Below are positions 7,629 through 15,266 of a stretch of DNA of 38,066 bases, piece after piece. This DNA comes from an uncultured Clostridia bacterium. Lineage in GTDB: Bacteria; Bacillota; Clostridia; TANB77; CAG-508. Positions within the stretch are counted from its first letter, which is position 1. Every line of letters begins with the position of its first letter. The translations under genes were made by a program, and so were the position numbers. Location: assembly GCA_934133165.1 (NCBI GenBank), contig CAKPAW010000009.1:1-38066 (forward strand). The letters run 5' to 3'. The notes below the pieces were generated by a model that had not been told where the DNA came from, ran no database searches, and was given only the letters and a program-made list of their open reading frames with translations.

Positions 7629-7680
7629 AAATTACCAAAAGGGACAGATTAACCAAAAGGAAACGTCCCAAAAGGTAATT
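7629..7680. repeat. Interspersed repeat, copy 2, at the murD 3' end
   Basis: It starts with the same CCAAAAGGGACAGATTAACC and then has GGAAACGTCCC. The whole copy is flanked by AATTACC and GGTAATT and has internal GGGAC/GTCCC, so it can fold as one long hairpin. The right arm overlaps the murD stop codon, so it may act as that gene's terminator; a U-rich stretch follows on the minus strand. Confidence 0.7.
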
Positions 7681-9085
7681 AAAGTTTGTTTACGAATTCT
7701 TTAAATTTGTTTCCACGTTCTGCAAAATTCTTGAATGCGTCAAAACTTGCACTTGCAGGAGAAAGTAAAACTATATCTCCTTTTTTTGCTTTAGCATATG
7801 CTACATTTACAGACTCTTCTAAATTATTTGTATAGCAAAATTCTATACTTTTATTTGTTTCTTTTAGTGCCTCTCTTGTTGCCATTTCTATTTTTTCACT
7901 TGTAGGACCACATAAAATTAAAGTTCCTACTTTTTTTGCTATTGCCTCTCCTACTTCTTTGTAGTCTAACCCTTTATCTGAACCACCTGCTAAAAGAATT
8001 ATATTTTCATCAAACGCATTTAATCCTGCTATTGTACTTGCAGGACTTGTTCCTATTGAGTCATTGTAATATTTAGCTCCATTTATTTCTTTTACAAATT
8101 CTAGTCTATGCTCTACACCTGCAAAGTCTTTTATTGTTTTTATTTGCGAAGTAATATCTGCTATACTTGATGTAACTGCTAATGCTGCACATATATTTTC
8201 ATAATTATGAATTCCTCTTAATTTTATTTCATTTTTGCTTATTAGATGTCTTCTTATTCCGTCCTCACATTGTTTTATCATCCCATCTGTATTATCGTAA
8301 ATATAGCCATCTTCAAGCTTTTTTTTACTACTAAAGAATATTACTTTTCCGTTTGCTTCTTTTGCAAATGAACGTGTAATTTCATTATCATAATTTAATA
8401 CTAATATTCCATCTTCATTTTGATGTTTAAATATATTTTTCTTTGCGTCTTGGTATTCTTCATATGAACGATGAACATTTAAGTGATCTGGATAAATATT
8501 TGTAACTAAAGAAATGTCTGGGCTCACGTCCATATCTGTTAATTGGAAACTACTCATTTCTAATACAACAACATCTTCTGGTTTCATATTTTTAATTTTT
8601 GTAAATATTGGTTTCCCTATGTTTCCACCCAAAAAGCAATTATAGCCTGCTTGTTTTACTATTTCATATATAATTGATGTAGTAGTTGTTTTTCCTTCTG
8701 TACCAGTTACACCAATTGTTTTACATGGTGCAAGTTTTAATACCATTTCTATTTCTGTGGTAATAATTGCTCCTCTCTCTTGTTCCTCTGCTAATTGTTT
8801 TGTAAAAGGCATACAACTTGGTGAGCGAAATATAATATCAAATCCCTTCAAATTATCTAAATTGTCTTTTCCAAAGAAATAATTAAATCCATATCTGTTT
8901 AATTTTGCTATGATATTGCTATCTATTTCTTTTTGTTCTTTATTATCAAAAACTGTTACTTTTGCTTCTTTCTCATAAAAATAGTCTAATAGTGGTAAAT
9001 TACTGACTCCCATTCCTATTATTGCTACTTTCTTTCCATTTATATATCTATTAAATTCTTCTAGTTTTTCGTTGTTATATTTCAA
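7679..9085 (-). CDS. murD: UDP-N-acetylmuramoyl-L-alanine--D-glutamate ligase
   Basis: This cytoplasmic Mur ligase adds D-glutamate to UDP-MurNAc-L-Ala in peptidoglycan precursor synthesis. The 468-residue protein has the three Mur domains. The N-terminal Rossmann-like part carries VAIIGMGVSNLPLLDY (about 20-35). The ATP-binding GVTGTEGKTTTTSIIYE (about 125-140) is followed by GGNIGKPI and TNIYPDHLNVH. The C-terminal domain has NDSIGTSPAST and LLAGGSDKGLDY. The start at 9085 is TTG: GAGGG lies 7 nt upstream of it, and no ATG fits better. The usual mraY/ftsW/murG neighbours are absent, so murD is outside a dcw cluster here. Confidence 0.96.
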   Translation of the reverse strand: MKYNNEKLEEFNRYINGKKVAIIGMGVSNLPLLDYFYEKEAKVTVFDNKEQKEIDSNIIAKLNRYGFNYFFGKDNLDNLKGFDIIFRSPSCMPFTKQLAEEQERGAIITTEIEMVLKLAPCKTIGVTGTEGKTTTTSIIYEIVKQAGYNCFLGGNIGKPIFTKIKNMKPEDVVVLEMSSFQLTDMDVSPDISLVTNIYPDHLNVHRSYEEYQDAKKNIFKHQNEDGILVLNYDNEITRSFAKEANGKVIFFSSKKKLEDGYIYDNTDGMIKQCEDGIRRHLISKNEIKLRGIHNYENICAALAVTSSIADITSQIKTIKDFAGVEHRLEFVKEINGAKYYNDSIGTSPASTIAGLNAFDENIILLAGGSDKGLDYKEVGEAIAKKVGTLILCGPTSEKIEMATREALKETNKSIEFCYTNNLEESVNVAYAKAKKGDIVLLSPASASFDAFKNFAERGNKFKEFVNKL

Positions 9086-9142
9086 AATATTTCCCTCTTT
9101 CTTAAAGTTATATTATATAAATTATATTAATTTATATTTTAA

Positions 9143-9850
9143 TTACGCTAATATAGATTCTTTATTTATGTATTTTAGTAATTTATCTGTTGATTCTTTT
9201 ACATTTTTACATTCTGTTACATCTATTTCTATTGTTTTTTCATTTAAATCATAAAATCCAGCTTTTTTCTGAAGTTCGTCTCTTAATATTATATGTTCTT
9301 TTAGTTCTTCTAAATTTACATTTTTACCATATTGAGAAGCTTTCCTTTTCACCCTTTCATCTAAAGAAGCCGTTATGAAAAAGTGATAATCTAATTCTGG
9401 ATAAATGCTCATTAATGCTCTTCCTGATAATATTACATTATATTTTTCTTTAAATTCATTTATGATATTTTTACAAAATGAAAATAGTTTTGTGTTGTCT
9501 GCACTTCCTCCTGCAACAGATACAGCTATTGAAGCTTGTTTTGATTGTAATTTTTCTTCTTCTATTTTTTTACCATTAACATATACAACCGTTTCCCTAT
9601 TTTCTACTTTGAATTCTACTTTTAACATATCCATTATCTTTTTTATATCTACATCTTGCATCATTTGTTTTAAGTTTTGCATATTGCTTCCTAATTCTTT
9701 GTTTGAATTCATTACAGCATATATTATTCCTCTGTATAAATTTCCTCCATGAAATACTATACTATTTGGAATTTCATTAAGTAATTCTCTACACATTGAT
9801 GTTTTTCCACTTCCAACTAAGCCTTCTATTCCTATTACTATATTATCCAC
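9143..9850 (-). CDS. Cytidylate-kinase-like P-loop kinase
   Basis: The protein (about 235 aa) has the fold signature of a (d)CMP kinase. The Walker A is GLVGSGKTS near residues 10-18, followed by HGGNLYRGIIYAVM where Cmk has DTGAMYRAVA. VVYVNGKKIEEEKL corresponds to the NMP-binding insert. ILSGRALMSIYPELDYHFFITAS matches the VAEGRDIGTVVFP/FLTAS region, and VKRKASQYG matches the lid. IILRDELQKKAGFY and IEIDVTECKNVKESTDKLL end the domain. Several Cmk substrate residues differ (GRA instead of GRD), so the substrate may be another nucleoside or nucleotide. The GTG at 9850 is preferred over the ATG at 9859 because AAGGA directly abuts the ATG but lies 9 nt from the GTG. It lies just upstream of murD, 57 bases away. 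Confidence 0.75.
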   Translation of the reverse strand: MDNIVIGIEGLVGSGKTSMCRELLNEIPNSIVFHGGNLYRGIIYAVMNSNKELGSNMQNLKQMMQDVDIKKIMDMLKVEFKVENRETVVYVNGKKIEEEKLQSKQASIAVSVAGGSADNTKLFSFCKNIINEFKEKYNVILSGRALMSIYPELDYHFFITASLDERVKRKASQYGKNVNLEELKEHIILRDELQKKAGFYDLNEKTIEIDVTECKNVKESTDKLLKYINKESILA

Positions 9851-9948
9851 ATTTATCATTCCTTATTATTTATTTGTAAATGTATTATAACATATATTTT
9901 TTATTTGTAAAATACAGATGAAATTTTTAAATAATAAATGTAAAAACT

Positions 9949-10254
9949 TTATATTTTTATTAGATTTATGTAATTAACTTTTTGAGAAAATATGTTAATT
10001 ATATAGACAGAATCTTTGAAAATAAAATATAGAAGAACATACTTTTCAATGATAATTTTTCTGATTTCTATTTTATTAATTTTCTTTACTATTTGATACA
10101 TTTCGGGAAATAACTCAAGATTTGAAATTTTTGAATAAAATTCGTTTCTAAATTTTTTAGCAAAATCTATTGAAATCTCTGATAAATCATTTACTATATT
10201 ATTTAAATTTTTTATAAGAGATTTTCTAAAGTTTATTTTATATTTATATTGTAT
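9949..10254 (-). pseudogene. RelE/ParE-type toxin, frame intact but no canonical start
   Basis: A clear ParE/RelE-family frame lies directly downstream of the 75-aa gene. It contains FRKSLIKNLNNIVNDLSEIS, FAKKFRNEFYSKISNLELFPEMYQIV, IEIRKIIIEKYVLLYFIF and DSVYIINIFSQKVNYINLI. This is the usual helical hairpin followed by a four-stranded sheet, full length at about 100 residues. The frame opens after a stop at 10258-10260. Its first codons are GAT ATA CAA, with no ATG, GTG or TTG before the conserved region. The start is therefore either a rare ATA (10254, used for the coordinates) or lost by mutation. Family members cleave mRNA at the ribosome (RelE) or poison gyrase (ParE). It overlaps the end of the preceding gene, as toxin-antitoxin pairs do. 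Either a silenced toxin or one made at low level is possible. Confidence 0.7.
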
Positions 10255-10471
10255 ATCTTATTCCTCCTTTAGTAATATTTCTTAGTTCTTTCTCTTTTAT
10301 ATTTTTTACTCTTTTTTCTTTCTTTTCCATTTTGTTTATCTTTTTGTCTAATTGCATCATTGCAATTTTAAATGGAATTGTTTTTTCTTTTCCATCAATA
10401 ATTTTTTGTGCTATTTGTGTAGCTTCTTGTATTTTTATTTTTTCATATTCATCATAATTTATATATTCCAA
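10244..10471 (-). CDS. Putative antitoxin of a RelE/ParE module
   Basis: This 75-residue charged protein (EYINYDEYEKIKIQEATQIA; IPFKIAMMQLDKKINKMEKKEKRVK) is mostly helical and ends in GGIRYTI. I do not recognise an antitoxin DNA-binding fold in it. The call rests on its position and a 3' end overlapping the RelE/ParE-like frame, a typical antitoxin-first order. The start is TTG at 10471, with a perfect AAGGAGG 9 nt upstream; no in-frame ATG is nearby. The gene may autoregulate from its own promoter. Confidence 0.65.
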   Translation of the reverse strand: MEYINYDEYEKIKIQEATQIAQKIIDGKEKTIPFKIAMMQLDKKINKMEKKEKRVKNIKEKELRNITKGGIRYTI

Positions 10472-10630
10472 TTAAAATTACCTCCTTGTAAATTTTACAC
10501 ACATATTTTATGTTATTTTTTATAAAAAGTCAAACATTTTTTTGTGACAAATATCGACATGTAATTCAATGTATAAATTTTAAATTTTTAGGTCAAACTA
10601 TTGTTGAAAAGAAAGGTAGGTGCTTTTAAT

Positions 10631-10735
10631 ATGTCAGAAAAAAATAAAGAAAATAAGAAAAATAATAGCAAGAAAAATAACCAAAATCAAAACAGAAGCA
10701 ATAATAACGAAAATAGCAATAACAATTGCAGATAA
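10631..10735 (+). CDS. 34-residue Asn/Lys-rich peptide
   Basis: A short frame encodes MSEKNKENKK followed by Asn, Gln and Lys runs, ending NNNCR. It has AGGTAGG upstream of the ATG and a strong terminator 24 bases past the stop, so it looks like an independent small gene. The composition resembles very small hydrophilic peptides annotated in spore formers, but no family can be named. A single cysteine sits next to the C-terminal arginine. Confidence 0.6.
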   Translation: MSEKNKENKKNNSKKNNQNQNRSNNNENSNNNCR

Positions 10736-10758
10736 TTTTTAAGCAATATAAAAAGAAT

Positions 10759-10799
10759 CCTCATAACAACATTTTATTGTTGCTATGAGGTTGTTTTTA
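10759..10799 (+). terminator. Terminator of the 34-aa gene, overlapping the uvrA 3' end
   Basis: CCTCATA-a-CAACA pairs with TGTTG-c-TATGAGG around a short loop and is followed by TTGTTTTTA. The T-run overlaps the last codon of convergent uvrA. Confidence 0.85.
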
Positions 10800-13628
10800 T
10801 TCTTCTAAATATTTCTTTAAGAATTTTCCTGTATAACTTCTGTCATTTTTAGTTATTTGTTCAGGAGTTCCAACTGCTACTACTTCTCCTCCCTTGTCTC
10901 CTCCTTCTGGTCCTAAATCTATAATGTAGTCACAAGTTTTTATTAAATCTAAATTATGTTCAATTACTATTATGCTATTTCCTGTATCTACTAAACGTTG
11001 TAAAATATCAACTAGTTTATGAACATCTGCAATATGAAGTCCTGTAGTTGGTTCATCTAAAATATATAATGTTTTTCCAGTAGGCTTTTTAGAAAGCTCT
11101 GTAGCTAATTTAACACGTTGTGCTTCTCCACCAGATAATGTTGTAGATGGTTGTCCAAGCTTAATGTATCCAAGTCCTACATCATACAAAGTTTGTATTT
11201 TATTTTTTATTTTAGGTAAGTTTTTAAAGAATTCTAATGCTTCTTCTACTGTCATATCTAGTACATCTGAAATTGTTTTTCCTTTATATTTTACCTCTAA
11301 GGTTTCTTTGTTATAACGTTTACCTTTACATACTTCACAAGGCACATAAATATCTGATAAAAAGTGCATTTCTATTTTTAAAACGCCATCTCCGCTACAT
11401 GCTTCACATCTTCCACCTGGTACGTTAAAGCTAAATCTGCCTTTATCATATCCTCTCATTTTTGCCTCGTTTGTACCTGCAAATAAATCTCTAATATAAT
11501 CAAATACTCCTGTATATGTTGCTGGATTAGAACGTGGTGTTCTACCAATTGGTGATTGGTCTATATTTATAATTTTGTCTATATTTTCAAGTCCTTTTAC
11601 TTCTTTGCATTTTCCTGGTTTAATATTTGAGCCATTTAATTCTTTTGCAATAGTTTTGTATAATATTTCGTTTACTAATGTACTCTTTCCAGAACCTGAA
11701 ACACCTGTTACACATATAAATTCACCAAGTGGAAATTTAACATTTACATTTTTTAAGTTATTTTCTACTGCTCCTTTTACTTCAATTGCTCTTCCGTTTG
11801 ATTTCCTTCTTTTTTTAGGTACATGAATTTGTTTCCTTTTGCTTAAATAATCTCCTGTAATAGAACCTTCTACTTTTTTAATTTCTTCTGCTGTTCCTTG
11901 TGCTAAAACTCTACCTCCATGAACACCTGCACCTGGTCCTATATCTATTATTTGGTCTGCTGCGTACATAGTATCTTCATCATGTTCTACAACTATAACA
12001 CTATTTCCTAAATCACGTAATTTTTTAAGAGTTGCTATTAGTCTATCATTGTCTCTTTGATGAAGTCCTATACTTGGCTCATCTAATATATAAAGCACAC
12101 CAGTTAAACCTGAACCTATTTGAGTTGCTAAACGAATACGTTGTGCTTCTCCACCAGATAGTGTTCCAGCACTTCTTGATAAAGTTAAATAGTCTAAACC
12201 AACATCTATTAAGAATTGTAGTCTTGTGTTTAATTCTTTAATTATTTGTCCTGCTATCATTTCGTCTTTTTTACTTAATTCTAAACAATTTATATAATCT
12301 TTTATTCCTGTAATTTGCATATCTGTTAGTTCTTGTATATTTTTACTGCCCACTTTTACTGCCAAGCTGTTTTTATTAAGTCTTGAACCATGACATTCTG
12401 GACAATCACTATCGCTCATATACATTTCGTAAAAATCGCGCATTCCTTGTGATTTTGTTTCATTATGTCTTCTTTCTAATGTTGGTATTACTCCTTCAAA
12501 TGGAGCTTTAAATTTTCTAACTCCTGAAGGTGATGAATATTCAAAATCTATTTCTTCTGTTCCTGTTCCATATAAAATTTTATCTAAAAATTCTTTTGGT
12601 AATTTTTTTATAGGAACATCTTTTATTTTTATACCATAGTGTTTTCCGATACTTTCAAAATACATTTTTGCCATAGTATCGCCTTTTTTCATAGTACTTG
12701 CACCAAATGCTTTTACTCCGTCATATAAAGTTTTATTTCTGTCAGGTATAATTAAGTCTTCATCCATTTTCATTAAAAATCCTAAACCTGTACAACTTGG
12801 GCATGCACCAAATGGGTTATTAAACGAAAACATTCTTGGAGATAATTCATCAAAACTAATATTGCAATCTGGACAAGCATAATTGCCACTATATAATTTT
12901 TCTTGTTTATTTGTTGTATCTTCTATTAGTACTAAATTATTGGCATTTTTTAATGCAATTTCAACGCTTTCTGTAAGTCTGCTTCTAATATCTTCTTTTA
13001 TAACTAATCTATCTATAATTAATTCTATATTATGTTTTTTCTTTCTGTCTAAATCTAAATCATCTGAAAGTTCTACTGTATTTCCATCTACTCTAGCACG
13101 AACGAAACCTTCTTTTTGGTAACCTTCTAATTGTTTTACGAACTCACCTTTTCTACCTCTAACTATTGGAGATAATACTTGTATTTTTGTACCTTCTGGC
13201 ATTTCTAAAATAGAATCTACTATTTGATCTACTGTTTGTTTTTCTATTTTTTTACCACATTTTGGACAATATGGTACACCTATTCTTGCATATAATAAAC
13301 GAAGATAGTCATATATTTCAGTAACTGTTCCTACTGTAGAACGTGGATTTTTTGAAGTTGTTTTTTGGTCTATTGAAATTGCTGGGGAAAGTCCATCTAT
13401 AGACTCTACTTCTGGCTTTTCCATCATTCCTAAGAATTGCCTTGCATATGAAGAAAGACTTTCTACATATCTTCTTTGGCCTTCTGCATATAAGGTATCA
13501 AATGCTAAAGATGATTTTCCTGAACCTGAAAGCCCTGTTATAACAACTAATTTATCTCTTGGTATTTCTAAGTTTATATTTTTTAAATTATGTACTTTCG
13601 CACCTTTTATAATTATTTTATCGTTCAT
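10797..13628 (-). CDS. uvrA: Excinuclease ABC subunit A
   Basis: UvrA is the damage-sensing ATPase of nucleotide excision repair; it loads UvrB onto lesions. The 943-residue protein carries two ABC ATPase modules. The first Walker A, GLSGSGKSS, is at 32-40, with its signature LSGGEAQR in the middle of the protein. The second Walker A, GVSGSGKST, is near 640, with LSGGEAQRVKLATELSK and ILDEPTTGLH near the C-terminus. Zinc modules are visible: CPKCGKK, CPDCNISFDELSPRMFSFNN...CPSC, and CEACSGDGVLKIEMHFLSDI...CEVC. A GGGGG site precedes the ATG. uvrB lies 1.6 kb away rather than adjacent. Confidence 0.98.
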   Translation of the reverse strand: MNDKIIIKGAKVHNLKNINLEIPRDKLVVITGLSGSGKSSLAFDTLYAEGQRRYVESLSSYARQFLGMMEKPEVESIDGLSPAISIDQKTTSKNPRSTVGTVTEIYDYLRLLYARIGVPYCPKCGKKIEKQTVDQIVDSILEMPEGTKIQVLSPIVRGRKGEFVKQLEGYQKEGFVRARVDGNTVELSDDLDLDRKKKHNIELIIDRLVIKEDIRSRLTESVEIALKNANNLVLIEDTTNKQEKLYSGNYACPDCNISFDELSPRMFSFNNPFGACPSCTGLGFLMKMDEDLIIPDRNKTLYDGVKAFGASTMKKGDTMAKMYFESIGKHYGIKIKDVPIKKLPKEFLDKILYGTGTEEIDFEYSSPSGVRKFKAPFEGVIPTLERRHNETKSQGMRDFYEMYMSDSDCPECHGSRLNKNSLAVKVGSKNIQELTDMQITGIKDYINCLELSKKDEMIAGQIIKELNTRLQFLIDVGLDYLTLSRSAGTLSGGEAQRIRLATQIGSGLTGVLYILDEPSIGLHQRDNDRLIATLKKLRDLGNSVIVVEHDEDTMYAADQIIDIGPGAGVHGGRVLAQGTAEEIKKVEGSITGDYLSKRKQIHVPKKRRKSNGRAIEVKGAVENNLKNVNVKFPLGEFICVTGVSGSGKSTLVNEILYKTIAKELNGSNIKPGKCKEVKGLENIDKIINIDQSPIGRTPRSNPATYTGVFDYIRDLFAGTNEAKMRGYDKGRFSFNVPGGRCEACSGDGVLKIEMHFLSDIYVPCEVCKGKRYNKETLEVKYKGKTISDVLDMTVEEALEFFKNLPKIKNKIQTLYDVGLGYIKLGQPSTTLSGGEAQRVKLATELSKKPTGKTLYILDEPTTGLHIADVHKLVDILQRLVDTGNSIIVIEHNLDLIKTCDYIIDLGPEGGDKGGEVVAVGTPEQITKNDRSYTGKFLKKYLEE

Positions 13629-13771
13629 ATTTGCCCCCTATATAATAAACATATAATTTATTATTATTCTTTCATAATATATGTTATAAATTATTTTGTC
13701 TTAAATCTTTTTCATTATACTATATTAATTTTACAAAAACAAGAGTTTGGTATAAAATAATAAAATATTAG

Positions 13772-13800
13772 TTTACATATCTGTTATTTTATGTTATACT
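13772..13800 (+). promoter_or_regulatory. Extended -10 sigma-A promoter
   Basis: TTTACA (13772-13777), a 17-base spacer and TATACT (13795-13800), with TG one base before the -10. It drives the 98-aa gene and closely resembles the promoters at 14278 and 23928. Confidence 0.8.
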
Positions 13801-13871
13801 TTATACATAAACTTGTTGAAATTAGTATAATTTTGTTTAATTTATACTGCATTCTAAAAGGAGGGCAACTT

Positions 13872-14168
13872 ATGATCAATGCAACTGTAGAAGAAAAATT
13901 GAAGTCTGAAGCTGAATTTGGTTTGTTTGTAGCCAATTTTAAAATTGGCAAAACTAAAGCTAATGAGCTTAGGCAAAATGGCTTTGAAGTCACAGATTCT
14001 AAGGAGGTTAACTACTTTCCAAGACGTCACTGGATTTTCTGGAAAGAGGCCAAAGTTGAGTGTGAAGATGTAATGTCTTTGGATGAAAAAAATCCAGAAT
14101 ATTCTTTTGCACAAAAATTATGGATTATCTCCATGAAGAATCAACCTTCGGCACCTTGGATTTTCTAA
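13872..14168 (+). CDS. Unknown 98-aa protein
   Basis: I do not recognise this family. The start at 13872 follows a strong AAAGGAGGG site; a longer frame from 13791 would run across the promoter and is rejected. The product is soluble, with a helical N-terminus (VEEKLKSEAEFGLFVANFKI) and a Trp-rich second half (RRHWIFWKEAKVECEDV; QKLWIISMKNQPSAPWIF). Codon choice is visibly less AT-extreme than in the neighbouring housekeeping genes, hinting at a different origin. It forms a clean single-gene unit with its own promoter and a 17-bp-stem terminator. Confidence 0.8.
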   Translation: MINATVEEKLKSEAEFGLFVANFKIGKTKANELRQNGFEVTDSKEVNYFPRRHWIFWKEAKVECEDVMSLDEKNPEYSFAQKLWIISMKNQPSAPWIF

Positions 14169-14174
14169 TTAACT

Positions 14175-14220
14175 AATAAAGAAGTATTAAATCTCAGTGT
14201 TTAATACTTCTTTATTGTTT
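14175..14220 (+). terminator. Terminator of the 98-aa gene
   Basis: A perfect 17-bp stem (AATAAAGAAGTATTAAA with its complement at 14200-14216) has a TCTCAGTG loop, followed by GTTTTATTTT. Confidence 0.9.
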
Positions 14221-14277
14221 TATTTTATACTAAAAACATCTTTAATTACTATTTTATGTTCATTTTTTATAAAAAAG

Positions 14278-14306
14278 TTTACATATTCTTAACTTTATGT
14301 TATAAT
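14278..14306 (+). promoter_or_regulatory. Extended -10 sigma-A promoter
   Basis: TTTACA (14278-14283), a 17-base spacer and perfect TATAAT (14301-14306), with TATGT before the -10. About 45 bases upstream of the frameshifted small gene. Confidence 0.85.
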
Positions 14307-14350
14307 GTTTGAATAACAATTTTATAAAACTACTTAAAGGAGGTTTTTCT

Positions 14351-14556
14351 ATGCATTACATTACAAGAAGTCAGTACATCCACAAAAAGTTAGAAGAATT
14401 TCTAAGTTCCTCGGCTCCTTTTTCACTATTGATTTGTATAGTAGTGAAATAAGAAAGATCACTCGGGATTATGATTCCTTAGTGATTCAAAAAGGTCCTA
14501 GGACTTTGGCATCTTCAGATGACAAACGTTTCTCTTGCGTTGTTAGCAAGAAGTAA
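14351..14556 (+). pseudogene. Small gene of unknown function with a -1 frameshift in a T run
   Basis: A strong AAAGGAGG site and a consensus promoter precede the ATG. The first frame reads MHYITRSQYIHKKLEEFLSS and then SAPF, but soon meets a stop at 14452. One base over, the frame continues smoothly as FTIDLYSSEIRKITRDYDSL, VIQKGPRTLASSDDK and RFSCVVSKK, ending at 14556. The total length (206 bases) is one short of a multiple of three. Restoring a sixth T in the CCTTTTTC run would join both frames into a 68-aa protein. This is a homopolymer deletion, a read error, or possibly programmed slippage. The family is unknown. Promoter, codon style and size resemble the 98-aa gene just upstream. Confidence 0.65.
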
Positions 14557-14587
14557 CATTTTCTCTTTATAGAGAGAAAGTAGTTTT

Positions 14588-14620
14588 AAGCCTATCGTTT
14601 TTTGATAGGCTTTTTTTATT
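14588..14620 (+). terminator. Terminator between the small gene and convergent cysE
   Basis: AAGCCTATC pairs with GATAGGCTT around a T-rich loop and is followed by a seven-base T run. Just upstream, TTTCTCT-TTAT-AGAGAGAAA forms another small hairpin. Confidence 0.9.
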
Positions 14621-14622
14621 TT

Positions 14623-15145
14623 TTATATTCTTTTTACTACTCTTCCTGGCATTCCAACGACTGTTACATTACTTTCTACATTTTTTAAAATTACTGCATT
14701 TGCACCTATTTTTACATTGTTACCTATTTTTATTGGTCCGTAGCACTTTTGCCCCACACCCTACCATTACATTGTTTCCTAAATCTGGATGTCTTTTGTA
14801 TATATCCTTACCAGTTCCCCCTAAAGTGGAATTATGATAAATTGTACAATCATTACCTATTGTTGCAGTTTCTCCAATTACAATTCCCATTCCATGGTCT
14901 ATAAATAATCTTCTTCCAATTTTAGCTCCAGGATGAATTTCTATTCCTGTAAAAAACCTTCCTATTTGTGAATTTAACCTTGCTAGGAATTTTAACTTAT
15001 GTCTATATAGAAAATTAGATATTCTATGGAACACTAATATGTGAAAGCCTGGGTATAAAATGATAACTTCAAGTATATTTTTACAGGCCGGATCTTTTTT
15101 CATTATGTTTTTTGCATCTTCATATAATTCTTTAAAAACTCTCAT
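14623..15145 (-). pseudogene. cysE: Serine O-acetyltransferase with a one-base insertion near the C-terminus
   Basis: The enzyme makes O-acetylserine from serine and acetyl-CoA for cysteine synthesis. This is the short bacterial form (about 173 aa). It has an N-terminal helical part (FKELYEDAKNIMKKDPACKN, FHILVFHRISNFLY) and a left-handed hexapeptide beta-helix (GIEIHPGAKIGRRLFIDHGM, GIVIGETATIGNDCTIYHN, STLGGTGKD, KRHPDLGNNVMVGCGAKVL). The first frame ends early at 14720 as ...VLRTNKNR. Removing one base (the C in CTACGGACC) restores GPIKIGNNVKIGANAVI and VVGMPGRVVKRI up to the stop at 14623. The 523-base length confirms one extra base. The loss would remove the C-terminal acetyl-CoA-proximal tail. 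AGGTGA precedes the ATG. Confidence 0.8.
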
Positions 15146-15166
15146 AAAATCACCTAATCTATAATA

Positions 15167-15221
15167 TGAAAAAATAGAAAGTTGGTCACTTTAATTTATT
15201 TCCAACCTTCTATTTTTTTAT
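15167..15221. terminator. Bidirectional terminator between uvrB and cysE
   Basis: AAAAAATAGAA-a-GTTGG pairs with CCAAC-c-TTCTATTTTTTT across a roughly 16-base loop. A and T runs lie on both sides. Confidence 0.75.
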
Positions 15222-15266
15222 TTGATTAAATATATTTTTAATAAATAACATTCTATTTTTATTAAA

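Noticed and set aside
7562..7680. CRISPR array
   Set aside because: Only two copies, with unequal cores and no spacer-like unique segments of constant length; no cas genes in the window.
13791..13871. N-terminal extension of the 98-aa protein
   Set aside because: It spans the -10 region and transcription start, while a strong AAAGGAGGG sits before the ATG at 13872.
14623..15145. Naturally short serine acetyltransferase ending at 14720
   Set aside because: The missing C-terminus is present intact one base out of frame, so truncation by an indel is the simpler reading.
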